NCBI RefSeq assembly: GCF_004341625.1
Contig: NZ_SLZG01000013.1
Location: 62,001 to 126,000, forward strand
Reading direction: 5' to 3'
Source: Rhizobium sp. BK376
GTDB taxonomy: Bacteria; Pseudomonadota; Alphaproteobacteria; Rhizobiales; Rhizobiaceae
Length of the DNA stretch: 64,000 bases
The position numbers and the translations under genes are program-made. Within the stretch, counting starts at the first letter, position 1, and each line of letters starts with the position of its first letter. This document shows positions 1-8,031 of this stretch, piece after piece. The notes under the pieces were generated by a model, which saw nothing but the letters and a program-made list of their open reading frames with translations, had not been told where the DNA came from and searched no databases.

Positions 1-456
1 CAGGCAAAGCGACACATTGGCCCGATCGGAAAACACCTCGGCCATCTTGCGCAGCTGGACGGCACAGGTGTCGTCGGCGAGGTCCGGCAGCAGAATGCCG
101 ATCATCCCCTCGGAATAGGCGACGACATCGTCCCAGTGCAGAATGCAGTTGTTCTTGCCGCCGCGAGACTTGCCCAGTGTGATGAGACGGGTCAGCCTGG
201 AATAGGCAGCGCGATCGGTCGGATAGACGAGCAGCGACATGCCATCGGCGAGATCCAGCCGACAGCCAACGACGAGACGCAAGCCCGTGGCACGCGACGC
301 CTCCAGCGCCCGGACGATCCCCGCCAGTGAATTGCGATCGACGACGCCAAGGGCCTCGATGCCAAGAGCCTTGGCGGTTTCGAACAGCTCCTGCGCCGAA
401 CTGGCGCCACGCAGAAAGGAAAAATGGGTGGTGACCTGCAGCTCGGCGTAGCTCAT
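1..456 (-). CDS. dnaE2: Error-prone DNA polymerase DnaE2, N-terminal part (runs off window)
   Basis: The first 152 codons of a C-family polymerase alpha subunit that, with ImuA and ImuB, performs SOS-induced mutagenic lesion bypass. The N-terminus carries the PHP-domain opening typical of DnaE2 (MSYAELQVTTHFSFLRGAS). The ATG overlaps the imuB stop as ATGA, so the two are translationally coupled. Third gene of the imuA-imuB-dnaE2 operon. The rest of the protein, normally over 1000 residues including the polymerase active site, lies beyond the left edge, so integrity cannot be judged. Confidence 0.92.
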   Translation of the reverse strand, partial: MSYAELQVTTHFSFLRGASSAQELFETAKALGIEALGVVDRNSLAGIVRALEASRATGLRLVVGCRLDLADGMSLLVYPTDRAAYSRLTRLITLGKSRGGKNNCILHWDDVVAYSEGMIGILLPDLADDTCAVQLRKMAEVFSDRANVSLCL

Positions 457-1964
457 GCGAAAATTCCATGCATGAACCAGCGGTGGCTGCCGGTCGCGGG
501 GTCGATGCCATCACCGGAGCGAAAGATCCAAAGACGCTCGCCCCGCTCGTCCTCGACAATGAAGTAGTCGCGCACCGCTTCCATCTCGGCGTCGCGCTGC
601 CACCATTCGCCAAAAATCCGCTCCGGACCATCGGCCCGCATCACCTTGCGGCGCGTGCCACGCCAGACGATCGAGACCGGCGGCCGGTCCGGCAGCAGCG
701 CGATGGCCTCGATCAGTTCGGGACGTGCCAGCAACCGCACCGGCCGGCGCCAATGGCTGACCCAGGCGACTCCGATCGGGTCGGCCACGGCGCTGATCCG
801 CTGGACGGAGCGCTCCGGCACATCGGAGGCAACGGGTGCGACGCGATAGACGCGCTGGCCGCGATTGCCGTAGATATCGATCAGCGGCGTGACATCGGCG
901 ACCTCGTCTTCGGCCAGCATTGAGGACGCCTGGTGCTCCTCCAGCGGCTCGGCCATGACGGCGGCGAGCGTCAGCTTTTCGATCCCGAAACCGGGTTCGA
1001 TCTTTTCTGTCCGGTCGCGAAACAGTTTCGTCAGCCAGGCGACGTCACGCACCGGCTTGACCGTGCCGGCACGGATCGCCTGTCGCGTGCCATCGACTTT
1101 TTCCACGATCAGGTCGGCGCGGCGAACACCGAGGCCGCGACGCTGCAGTTCCTCGATCAGTTGCACGACCAGCCGGCCGACATATTTGTCGATGGTCTCC
1201 GCTGCCGCGATGGGCTCGGCAAAAGCGCGGGAAACCTCGATCAAGTCTGCGGTGCGGATCGGGTCGATCGGCTCCGAAACCCGGCCGAACATCTGGTCGA
1301 GCCGGCGACCGATTTCCGGGCCGAAGCGGAGCGTCAGGGGGGCGCGCGGCGTGTTGGCCAACTCGCCGATCGTCTGGAAGCCGAGCATGCGCAGATCGCT
1401 GACGACTTTTGTCGGAAGGCGGAGCAGCGATACTGGCAGCTTTTCGACGGCGCGTACCGTTTCCCCGCTCGGAACAATCACCGTCTCCCGGCTGATCGCA
1501 CGGGCGCAGGCATGCGCCGCACCCCAGCTATCGGCAACAGCGACACGCGCGGTCAGTTTCCTTGCAAGGAACTGATTGGCGATCTTCGTCACCATGGCAA
1601 GCTCCCCCCCCTGCAGGTGATCGGCGCCCTCGGTATCGATGACGATCCCGTCGACGCCATCGACGGCGACAACAGGAGAATAGATCGTCAGCGCCCAAAG
1701 CGTGATGCGCTCCAGGGATGCCGCGTCAGCTACCACATCCGCATCGACCAGCATCAATCCACGCAACAGCGCCTGCGCCTTGGCCGCCGGCATGCCGATA
1801 TGGACGCCGGCCTTGCGAGCGGCCGCGTCGGCTGCCGCTACCCAGCGCTTCGACCCGCTCTTGGCGATCACGGCGATGGCCTGGTCAGGCGGAATGGCGG
1901 GATCGGCGCGACGAATCCGATCCGTCGGCAGATCCGGAAGATAGATCGAGACGACCCTTGTCAT
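453..1964 (-). CDS. imuB: ImuB, Y-family polymerase-like mutasome protein
   Basis: Adaptor that links DnaE2 and ImuA to the beta clamp during SOS mutagenesis. It is 503 residues long, as usual for ImuB. The Y-family fold is recognisable, but the catalytic acids are gone: the first motif reads YLPDLPTDR where active polymerases have DMDAFYA, and the SLDEAYLD motif is replaced by a DGVDGIVIDTEG stretch. This is the known non-catalytic state of ImuB. The start lies inside the 3' end of imuA (80-bp overlap) with GAGGG a few bases upstream. The stop overlaps the dnaE2 start. Confidence 0.93.
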   Translation of the reverse strand: MTRVVSIYLPDLPTDRIRRADPAIPPDQAIAVIAKSGSKRWVAAADAAARKAGVHIGMPAAKAQALLRGLMLVDADVVADAASLERITLWALTIYSPVVAVDGVDGIVIDTEGADHLQGGELAMVTKIANQFLARKLTARVAVADSWGAAHACARAISRETVIVPSGETVRAVEKLPVSLLRLPTKVVSDLRMLGFQTIGELANTPRAPLTLRFGPEIGRRLDQMFGRVSEPIDPIRTADLIEVSRAFAEPIAAAETIDKYVGRLVVQLIEELQRRGLGVRRADLIVEKVDGTRQAIRAGTVKPVRDVAWLTKLFRDRTEKIEPGFGIEKLTLAAVMAEPLEEHQASSMLAEDEVADVTPLIDIYGNRGQRVYRVAPVASDVPERSVQRISAVADPIGVAWVSHWRRPVRLLARPELIEAIALLPDRPPVSIVWRGTRRKVMRADGPERIFGEWWQRDAEMEAVRDYFIVEDERGERLWIFRSGDGIDPATGSHRWFMHGIFA

Positions 1965-2637
1965 CGCACGCCCTCACGAGAAACTCAGCACATTCACCCG
2001 CTTTCACGCGCATCAATTCCAGGAACCATTGCGGTCTGCCGACACCTGGCACCGGCAAGTCCTCCGACGGCATGACGCTGACCCGCCACCGTGTCGTCGA
2101 GGCCGTCGGCTGCCCGAAATCATTTGCCTCCGTCTGTCGGCGCCAGCGCCGGACGGCCAGCGCCATCGTTCCTGTTTTCTCGGCCGCCAGCTGCAGCCGG
2201 CGGGAGCCGACCATCGGCAGGCGCACGAGCTCGCCGACGACGGCGCCGAGGCCCCCGAAGGAGAGACCCTCCTCCATATTGGCAAGCACATCCTCCTCCT
2301 TGTCGGACTCGACGAAGATAACGCGGTCGGCCTTCAACCCGACCTGGGCGAGCGCCGGAAAAAACAGGTCCGGCCGCGTCAGGCACCAGATGACAGGACC
2401 CTTGGTGCGCGCCGCGATCCCCGCCACGCAAAGGGCAGTCGCCGCACCATCCACCGTACCCGGCCCACCGCCCGCGAACTCATGCAGGGCGCCATAGGCT
2501 AGACCACCGCCGGGCAGGACCGCGTCGATGTCAGGCACGCCAAAGGAGAGACAGCCGGCCTTCCTGGCCGACACGCTGTCCAGCGCGGCAATGCGCTCGC
2601 GCAAATCGGACATGACCCGTTCACGGGCAACAGTCAT
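1885..2637 (-). CDS. imuA: ImuA, RecA-like mutasome protein
   Basis: A 250-residue ImuA homologue, a RecA-fold protein acting with ImuB and DnaE2 in damage-induced mutagenesis. The N-terminal FGVPDIDAVLPGGGL stretch and the LHEFAGGGPGT region match the family. The C-terminal DDKGRLDLSSGSAD segment, which lies in the overlap with imuB, resembles the usual family ending, so the 80-bp overlap looks genuine and not a frameshift artefact. First gene of the operon; a LexA-type box lies 61 bp upstream of its start, so SOS control is expected. Confidence 0.9.
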   Translation of the reverse strand: MTVARERVMSDLRERIAALDSVSARKAGCLSFGVPDIDAVLPGGGLAYGALHEFAGGGPGTVDGAATALCVAGIAARTKGPVIWCLTRPDLFFPALAQVGLKADRVIFVESDKEEDVLANMEEGLSFGGLGAVVGELVRLPMVGSRRLQLAAEKTGTMALAVRRWRRQTEANDFGQPTASTTRWRVSVMPSEDLPVPGVGRPQWFLELMRVKAGECAEFLVRACDDKGRLDLSSGSADGSDSSRRSRHSA

Positions 2638-2697
2638 CGTTCACGGCTCCCTTCGAGGTCGTGCGGGTGGCCGACATCATGTCGTGCAAATGCGAAT

Positions 2698-2712
2698 GTT
2701 CTGTTTTTGTTC
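2698..2712. promoter_or_regulatory. LexA box of the imuA-imuB-dnaE2 operon
   Basis: GTTC-N7-GTTC (GTTCTGTTTTTGTTC), an exact match to the alphaproteobacterial LexA site. It lies in the spacer between leftward imuA and rightward ligase gene, 61 bp upstream of the imuA start. Confidence 0.8.
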
Positions 2713-2920
2713 CTGCGCAATTCCAGAGTCAAGCGGTCGAGAGAATGGGAAAATTATCCTGAACATTAGAAATCCAAGGAATGCCCATGAGAATCAAACC
2801 GGTAGCGCCGCTGAGATTTTTTTCCGGCCGCCCGCGACCGTGTTCGCTGTCCGATGTGAATTGCGGGGACAAACCCTATATCGTCACACAAGCCCTAAAT
2901 CCCTTTGCTGAACTGTCGCG

Positions 2921-3985
2921 ATGACAAAGCCGCCGAGATCAAAACCGCTCCTCAGTGATACCGAGGCTCCGATCCGTTCGCGGCCGCGGCAGAAGCGCAA
3001 TCCCGCCCAGCCGCAACTGCTGTTCGATCCCATGCCCGAGCGCGTCGAACCCGCGCTGGCGCTGTTGAAGGCTCATCCGCCTGAGGGAGACGATTGGAGC
3101 TGGGAAGTGAAATGGGATGGCTATCGCCTCGCCGTTCACATCGAGCCGCAGGGTGTCCGGATCCTCACCCGCGGCGGCCATGACTGGACGCATCGCTTTC
3201 CCACGATCGCGGAAGCCGCCCGGGCGCTGGGGCCGGCGACGATGATCATCGACGGCGAGGCCGTGGTGCTCGACGAGGAAGGACGACCTGATTTCGGGCT
3301 GCTGCAGAGATCGCTCGGTGCATCCGGCAAAACGGCCGGCAACCGCGCCTCCGACGCCGTGCTTTACGCCTTCGATCTCCTCTATCTCGATGGGCACGAT
3401 CTGCGCGCTGTCGAATATCGATCACGCCGTCATTTTCTGGAGGATAGCTTGAACAGCCATGAGGGCAGCCAATCCGGCGCCATCCGCCTGTCGGAGGCCA
3501 TCGACGCCGAACCCACCATCCTGCTGGAGCATGTTCGGGATCTCGGTCTGGAAGGCATCGTCGGAAAGCATCGCGATCAACCCTATCGCTCCGGTCGGAC
3601 CGGGGACTGGGTCAAAGTCAAATGCGTCGCGAGCGAGGCCTTCTTCATCGTCGGCTATGAGATGTCGGCGGCGTCACCCGGCGGGTTCGGCTCGCTGGTG
3701 CTTGCTGCCTATCGCGGTGCCGATCTCGTTGACGTCGGAAGCGTTGGCACTGGCTTCAAAGAAGCTGAGGCCACCAAGTTGCGGAAGATGCTGGACAGGC
3801 TGCGCTGGACGCGAAAGCAGCCGCCCGTACCCTCTTCCGGCAATGCCGATATCGTCTGGGTCGAGCCGACACTGATCGCCGAGATCGAGTTTCGCGCCTG
3901 GACGGCGGACGGCAAGCTTCGCCACGCATCCTACAAAGGGCTGCGCGAGCACCAGGACAATGCCGACGTCTTTCGGCTCGACTAG
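2921..3985 (+). CDS. ligD: ATP-dependent DNA ligase, LigD ligase-domain type
   Basis: A 354-residue ligase that would seal nicks after AMP transfer to a lysine. The adenylation motif is KWDGYRL with the nucleophile K64, followed by the acidic IDGEAVVLD motif and VKVKC (motif V), then a C-terminal OB-fold. Length and motifs fit a stand-alone LigD ligase domain, lacking the polymerase and phosphoesterase modules of full LigD. No ku gene is in the window, so a role in end joining depends on genes elsewhere. The start is the first ATG; no clear ribosome site precedes it. It sits among SOS repair genes. Confidence 0.88.
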   Translation: MTKPPRSKPLLSDTEAPIRSRPRQKRNPAQPQLLFDPMPERVEPALALLKAHPPEGDDWSWEVKWDGYRLAVHIEPQGVRILTRGGHDWTHRFPTIAEAARALGPATMIIDGEAVVLDEEGRPDFGLLQRSLGASGKTAGNRASDAVLYAFDLLYLDGHDLRAVEYRSRRHFLEDSLNSHEGSQSGAIRLSEAIDAEPTILLEHVRDLGLEGIVGKHRDQPYRSGRTGDWVKVKCVASEAFFIVGYEMSAASPGGFGSLVLAAYRGADLVDVGSVGTGFKEAEATKLRKMLDRLRWTRKQPPVPSSGNADIVWVEPTLIAEIEFRAWTADGKLRHASYKGLREHQDNADVFRLD

Positions 3986-4048
3986 CGCAATCAGCGACTT
4001 CCGCTAGACTGTCTTCCGATCGAGATCACGCGGAGTGGATGGGCGGCG

Positions 4049-4822
4049 ATGTGCAATCTTTATCGCATGGAAGACAAGGACTGGGTCGCGAAATGGGCCC
4101 AGGACGCCGAAAGCTTCATCAACCTGATGCCGGCCTATCAGATGAACCCCGACCAGATGGGGCCGATCGTCCGCAATACCGCCGACGGCAAGAAACAACT
4201 GGTCCATGCGCGCTGGGGCCTTCCCTCGCCGATCTTCGTCCAGAAGACAGCAGCCGAGGCGCGGGCTGACAAGCTGAGAGCCAAAGGCCAGGCCGTCGAC
4301 ATGGACGAGCTCATTCGCATGGAACCCGATCGTGGTGTCACCAATGTCAGAAAGCTCACCCTACCTCATTGGAAGCGCTGGTTCGGTGTCGAGAACAGGT
4401 GCCTCGTGCCAGTCACCAGCTTCGCGGAACCGGATCCGACGAGCAAGACAGAGGGCGGCAATGTCCCGAATGCCTGGTTTGCCCGTGACGCGGAGAAATC
4501 CCAGATGTTCTTTGCCGGCATTCATGTGCCGCAATGGCAGAGTGTGCGGAAGGTCAGGGATGGCCTGACCGCCGATGACCTCTATGGGTTCTTGACCACG
4601 GATCCCAATGACATCGTCAGGCCGATCCACGAGAAGGCGATGCCCGTGCTGCTGCTCACCAGGGAAGAGGTCGACACCTGGATGCGGGCGCCCTGGGAAG
4701 AGGCGAGAGATCTCGCCCGACCGTTGCCGAATGACGCGCTGATGGTTTCCTCACGCGAACCCTATGGGTCCTCGATCGTGTCGAAATCCGGCGATCCGAT
4801 CGACCAGGGTAGCTTGCTGTAA
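4049..4822 (+). CDS. SRAP/HMCES-family abasic-site DNA-protein crosslink protein
   Basis: SOS-response-associated peptidase family (YedK/HMCES). These proteins shield abasic sites in single-stranded DNA through a thiazolidine link to Cys2. The sequence begins MCN, so the essential Cys2 is present after methionine removal. The conserved CLVPVTSFAEP segment (catalytic Glu) and IHEKAMPVLL segment (catalytic His) are both visible. At 257 residues it is near family length. It lies between the ligase and dinB, which suits an SOS repair role. A second reading frame opening at 4039 is a shadow. Confidence 0.9.
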   Translation: MCNLYRMEDKDWVAKWAQDAESFINLMPAYQMNPDQMGPIVRNTADGKKQLVHARWGLPSPIFVQKTAAEARADKLRAKGQAVDMDELIRMEPDRGVTNVRKLTLPHWKRWFGVENRCLVPVTSFAEPDPTSKTEGGNVPNAWFARDAEKSQMFFAGIHVPQWQSVRKVRDGLTADDLYGFLTTDPNDIVRPIHEKAMPVLLLTREEVDTWMRAPWEEARDLARPLPNDALMVSSREPYGSSIVSKSGDPIDQGSLL

Positions 4823-4884
4823 CGCGCCCCAACGAAGCCGACCGTCGGCAGAACGGTGGTTGCGATTTGCGGCCACAATGATAT

Positions 4885-4899
4885 GTTCTCTATTTGTTT
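4885..4899. promoter_or_regulatory. LexA-like box before dinB
   Basis: GTTC-N7-GTTT, one base off the consensus GTTC-N7-GTTC, placed 34 bp upstream of the dinB ATG. This supports the later of two possible dinB starts, since the upstream start at 4856 would put the box inside the gene. Confidence 0.55.
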
Positions 4900-4933
4900 C
4901 TTTTGGCAATCGCTCGGGTCTCCGGCTGCAATC

Positions 4934-6028
4934 ATGAATGACATTGTTCAGGTCCGGAAAATCATCCATATCGACATGGATGCATTTTATGCCTCCGTCG
5001 AACAACGCGATAACCCAGACCTGCGCGGCAAGCCGATCGCTGTGGGCGGCGCTGCCGCAAGAGGCGTTGTCGCTGCGGCCAGTTACGAAGCCCGGACATT
5101 CGGCGTCCACTCCGCCATGCCGTCGGTCACGGCCGCCCGCAAATGCCCGGAGCTCATCTTCGTGAAGCCGCGTTTCGAGGTCTATCGCGCCGTCTCCCAG
5201 GAAATCCGGGAGATCTTTGCGGAATATACGCCATTGATCGAGCCGCTGTCGCTCGACGAGGCCTATCTCGATGTCACCGAGAACCTGAAAGGCATGCCGA
5301 TCGCCACCGAGATCGCGCTGGAGATCCGCGCGAAGATCAAGGCGGTCACAGGACTGAACGCATCGGCGGGCATCTCCTACAACAAGTTCCTCGCCAAGAT
5401 GGCCTCCGACCTCAACAAGCCGAACGGCCAGGCGGTGATCACGCCGAAGAACGGTCCGGCGTTTGTCGAGGCGCTCGCGGTCAAGAAGTTCCACGGCGTC
5501 GGGCCGGCGACCGCGGACAAGATGCAGCGGCTTGGGATCGAGACGGGTGCCGATCTGAAAGAGAAGTCACTGCCGTTCCTGGTCGAACATTTCGGGAAAT
5601 CCGGGCCCTATTTCTATGGGATTGCCCGCGGGATCGACGACCGGCAGGTGCGACCGGACAGGGTTCGCAAATCGGTCGGCGCCGAAGACACTTTTACGGA
5701 GGACATCGACGACCTCGATCTTGCGACCAATGAGCTGAGGCCACTGACCGAGAAAGTCTGGGGTTATTGCGAGGCGAAAGGTTTCAGCGGCAAGACGGTC
5801 ACGGTGAAGATCAAGTATTCCGACTTCACCCAGGCGACGCGCAGCAAGACCACGACCCTACCCTTTGCCAACTGCAACGAGATCCTTGAAGCAGCAACAG
5901 GACTGCTTGCGACCGTCTATCCGTTTAGGCGGCCGGTACGCCTGCTCGGCGTGACGCTATCATCGTTCACCAGCAATCAGGGCGACGATGGCCATGAGGA
6001 ACAGTCGCAATTGGATTTCGGGATGTAG
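4934..6028 (+). CDS. dinB: DNA polymerase IV (Y-family translesion polymerase)
   Basis: A 364-residue DinB that copies past lesions. Both catalytic motifs are intact: IDMDAFYASVE with D14, and SLDEAYLD with D108-E109. Helix-hairpin-helix and little-finger regions follow, with LPFANCNEI-type strands, and the C-terminus ends QLDFGM, resembling a beta-clamp binding motif. The ATG at 4934 is preferred to the start at 4856 because the protein then begins ten residues before the family core and the LexA-like box falls in the promoter. Confidence 0.93.
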   Translation: MNDIVQVRKIIHIDMDAFYASVEQRDNPDLRGKPIAVGGAAARGVVAAASYEARTFGVHSAMPSVTAARKCPELIFVKPRFEVYRAVSQEIREIFAEYTPLIEPLSLDEAYLDVTENLKGMPIATEIALEIRAKIKAVTGLNASAGISYNKFLAKMASDLNKPNGQAVITPKNGPAFVEALAVKKFHGVGPATADKMQRLGIETGADLKEKSLPFLVEHFGKSGPYFYGIARGIDDRQVRPDRVRKSVGAEDTFTEDIDDLDLATNELRPLTEKVWGYCEAKGFSGKTVTVKIKYSDFTQATRSKTTTLPFANCNEILEAATGLLATVYPFRRPVRLLGVTLSSFTSNQGDDGHEEQSQLDFGM

Positions 6029-6162
6029 CGAGAAGGGCCAAGTCATCACGCCGGCCGGATTCGCCCTCTGCACCGTGGCCATAGACGTGCGGCCTATAGG
6101 TTGCGGGCCGCGCTGATATTGGCTTAATTTCAGGTTGTTTCTAAAAGAGTTGATTTCTACAT

Positions 6163-7890
6163 ATGTCCAAGCATCCTACTGTTATCGGCATCGAAATTTC
6201 GACCATCCGCAGTCTCTTCCTCAAGCACGAAAACAGACGTGGAAGGTTCCTCCTGGCCACCGCTATCGATGATCTGAAACTTCCAGCCCAAGACGCTGAC
6301 GCGTTTCTACGGAAAGTCGCCACCGCCGGATATATTGAATGGAGCGACGGCGCCGGGGAAAATTCGGATTGGAATCTGACCCAGCATGGTCTTCGTTTGA
6401 TGGCTGACAGCCTCGGTGCGCGAATATCTCGTCAACGGGCGCAGTTGATTATCGACGAGGTCGTCAGACGCGCGCGCGCGATCAACGCTGATCCCGATCG
6501 ACTCGCCCGTGTCAAAGAACTCAGGCTTTTCGGGAGCGCGCTCGACGCAGGACGCGACGATTACGGTGACGTCGATATTGAAGCTGAAATCGAAATCCGA
6601 CGGTTTCCGGAGGACGAAGTGGCGCGGGCCCATGCAAAGGTCGCCGCCCAGGTTCCACGGTCGTGGCGAGATCATTTTATCCGCAGATTTAGGGCCGAAG
6701 AGGGCTATGACAGCCGCAGGGTATTTGCCGCCCTAAAGGCCAGCATAAAAGACCTTTCTCTTTCAAAGGACGCGACGAAGACGCTCGGCTGTGAGTTTCG
6801 ATGCATCTATCGTTTCGATCTCGACAGCGGCAAGGAACTTGCTCCGGATGATGCGATAACACCGCGGACGACGGCACCTCCCAAATCGGCAGAAGAAATA
6901 CTGCCTTCGTCTCTCCCCGAACGATCCATCATCGCTCCCATTGGGCTAATCGGCGCCGATGAAAAACTCCGCTCCAGCACACTGAAGATATCGATGGAAA
7001 GCCTCGCCTTGACGGAAGCCAAGGTCTGGCTTGGGAAAGAGAAGCCGGACGGAAGCAGGGCGGCGACGGACACCCGCAAAAATCCGGATCAGCGTTTTGC
7101 CGGCGCTCAGTTTTTCTTTGATGATTGGCGCGACCCGAGCCTCACGGGCCTGGAACTTTTCCAGAGGACACTCGACTGGGCCGCGCACTACGACCTTCCC
7201 ATCTCAAAGATCGGCCGGAAATTCTCGCTTCGGACCTATCAAGGAGGTCGGACCGCGAATTTTCATGCGCTGATAGTCCAACGGGTGGCGGATCGGGTGG
7301 ATGCACATCTCGTCCTGGATAAGCCGCAGGGTGGCAGAAGCACATGGCACCTGGGCGGCTCGACATTCACCACGCCAAGAATGATCGCCGCACATCACGC
7401 CCTGGCAGTCGCGCTTGCCCGGATGCTAGACGAGACCGGCCTAACCGGACAAACCACGTTCACGGCTGAGTTCGATCTGACTGGCGAGAAGCGCAACTCG
7501 TATCCGGTGCTGCCCAATCTCTCTAGTCATTCCGCACGTTTGAGGAAGGCCCTTTCCAAGATCTCATTCCCACAGGCAATTATAGATGAAGCTCGTGACC
7601 ATATGGATGACTATGAGTCCAACCTGCCGCTCAACCGGCAAGTCGAGGTGATGGCAGCTTCTATGGGCAAGAAGGACAAGGAACCAGTCGCGCTTGCCAG
7701 CGCGATGCTGGGCGAGACATGGAAGGAAGACGAGATCGAGGATCCGGAAGATCCGGGCCAGTTCTACCCTGGAGAAGAGGATCTTTGGGATGCGACAGAT
7801 CCGGTTATGGCTTTCCTGCAGGAGAGCTTGAAGGAGCTGCCAGGTTGTTTGCGACTATCCATCAGTCACACGCTCCCAGTGCCAGCTTGA
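6163..7890 (+). CDS. Winged-helix plus nucleotidyltransferase protein of unknown role
   Basis: A 575-residue protein. Residues 1-90 look like a winged-helix domain. Residues 118-140 carry a nucleotidyltransferase signature, GS at 124-125 followed by D136-x-D138. The remaining 400 residues match nothing I can name; they contain an acidic tail around 535-560. It lies 141 bp before the Gabija-like pair and on the same strand, but a promoter-like spacer separates them. It may be a third component of that locus, a MNT-type modifier, or an unrelated neighbour. The substrate is unknown. Confidence 0.7.
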   Translation: MSKHPTVIGIEISTIRSLFLKHENRRGRFLLATAIDDLKLPAQDADAFLRKVATAGYIEWSDGAGENSDWNLTQHGLRLMADSLGARISRQRAQLIIDEVVRRARAINADPDRLARVKELRLFGSALDAGRDDYGDVDIEAEIEIRRFPEDEVARAHAKVAAQVPRSWRDHFIRRFRAEEGYDSRRVFAALKASIKDLSLSKDATKTLGCEFRCIYRFDLDSGKELAPDDAITPRTTAPPKSAEEILPSSLPERSIIAPIGLIGADEKLRSSTLKISMESLALTEAKVWLGKEKPDGSRAATDTRKNPDQRFAGAQFFFDDWRDPSLTGLELFQRTLDWAAHYDLPISKIGRKFSLRTYQGGRTANFHALIVQRVADRVDAHLVLDKPQGGRSTWHLGGSTFTTPRMIAAHHALAVALARMLDETGLTGQTTFTAEFDLTGEKRNSYPVLPNLSSHSARLRKALSKISFPQAIIDEARDHMDDYESNLPLNRQVEVMAASMGKKDKEPVALASAMLGETWKEDEIEDPEDPGQFYPGEEDLWDATDPVMAFLQESLKELPGCLRLSISHTLPVPA

Positions 7891-7910
7891 TTTCGCGGGG
7901 ATCCCTTCCT

Positions 7911-7965
7911 CCAATGCTTTTCCCGGACCAAGCTCGGATTCAATATAATCCGGAGAAGGCATTGG
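7911..7965 (+). promoter_or_regulatory. Inverted repeat around a TATAAT box, before the Gabija-like pair
   Basis: Two 16-base arms (7911-7926 and 7950-7965) match at 13 of 16 positions as inverted repeats. The loop contains TATAAT at 7944-7949. No good -35 hexamer was found. It may be an operator-flanked promoter for the pair starting at 8032. Confidence 0.35.
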
Positions 7966-8031
7966 TACCCGCAGGAGTAGACTTCCCCTGATCGCTTTGC
8001 AATTCTGATAGAGCGATTCGTGGGGGAAGCT

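Noticed and set aside
1885..1964. 80-bp imuA/imuB overlap as a frameshift
   Set aside because: The imuA C-terminal residues within the overlap resemble the normal family ending, so the overlap is accepted as real.
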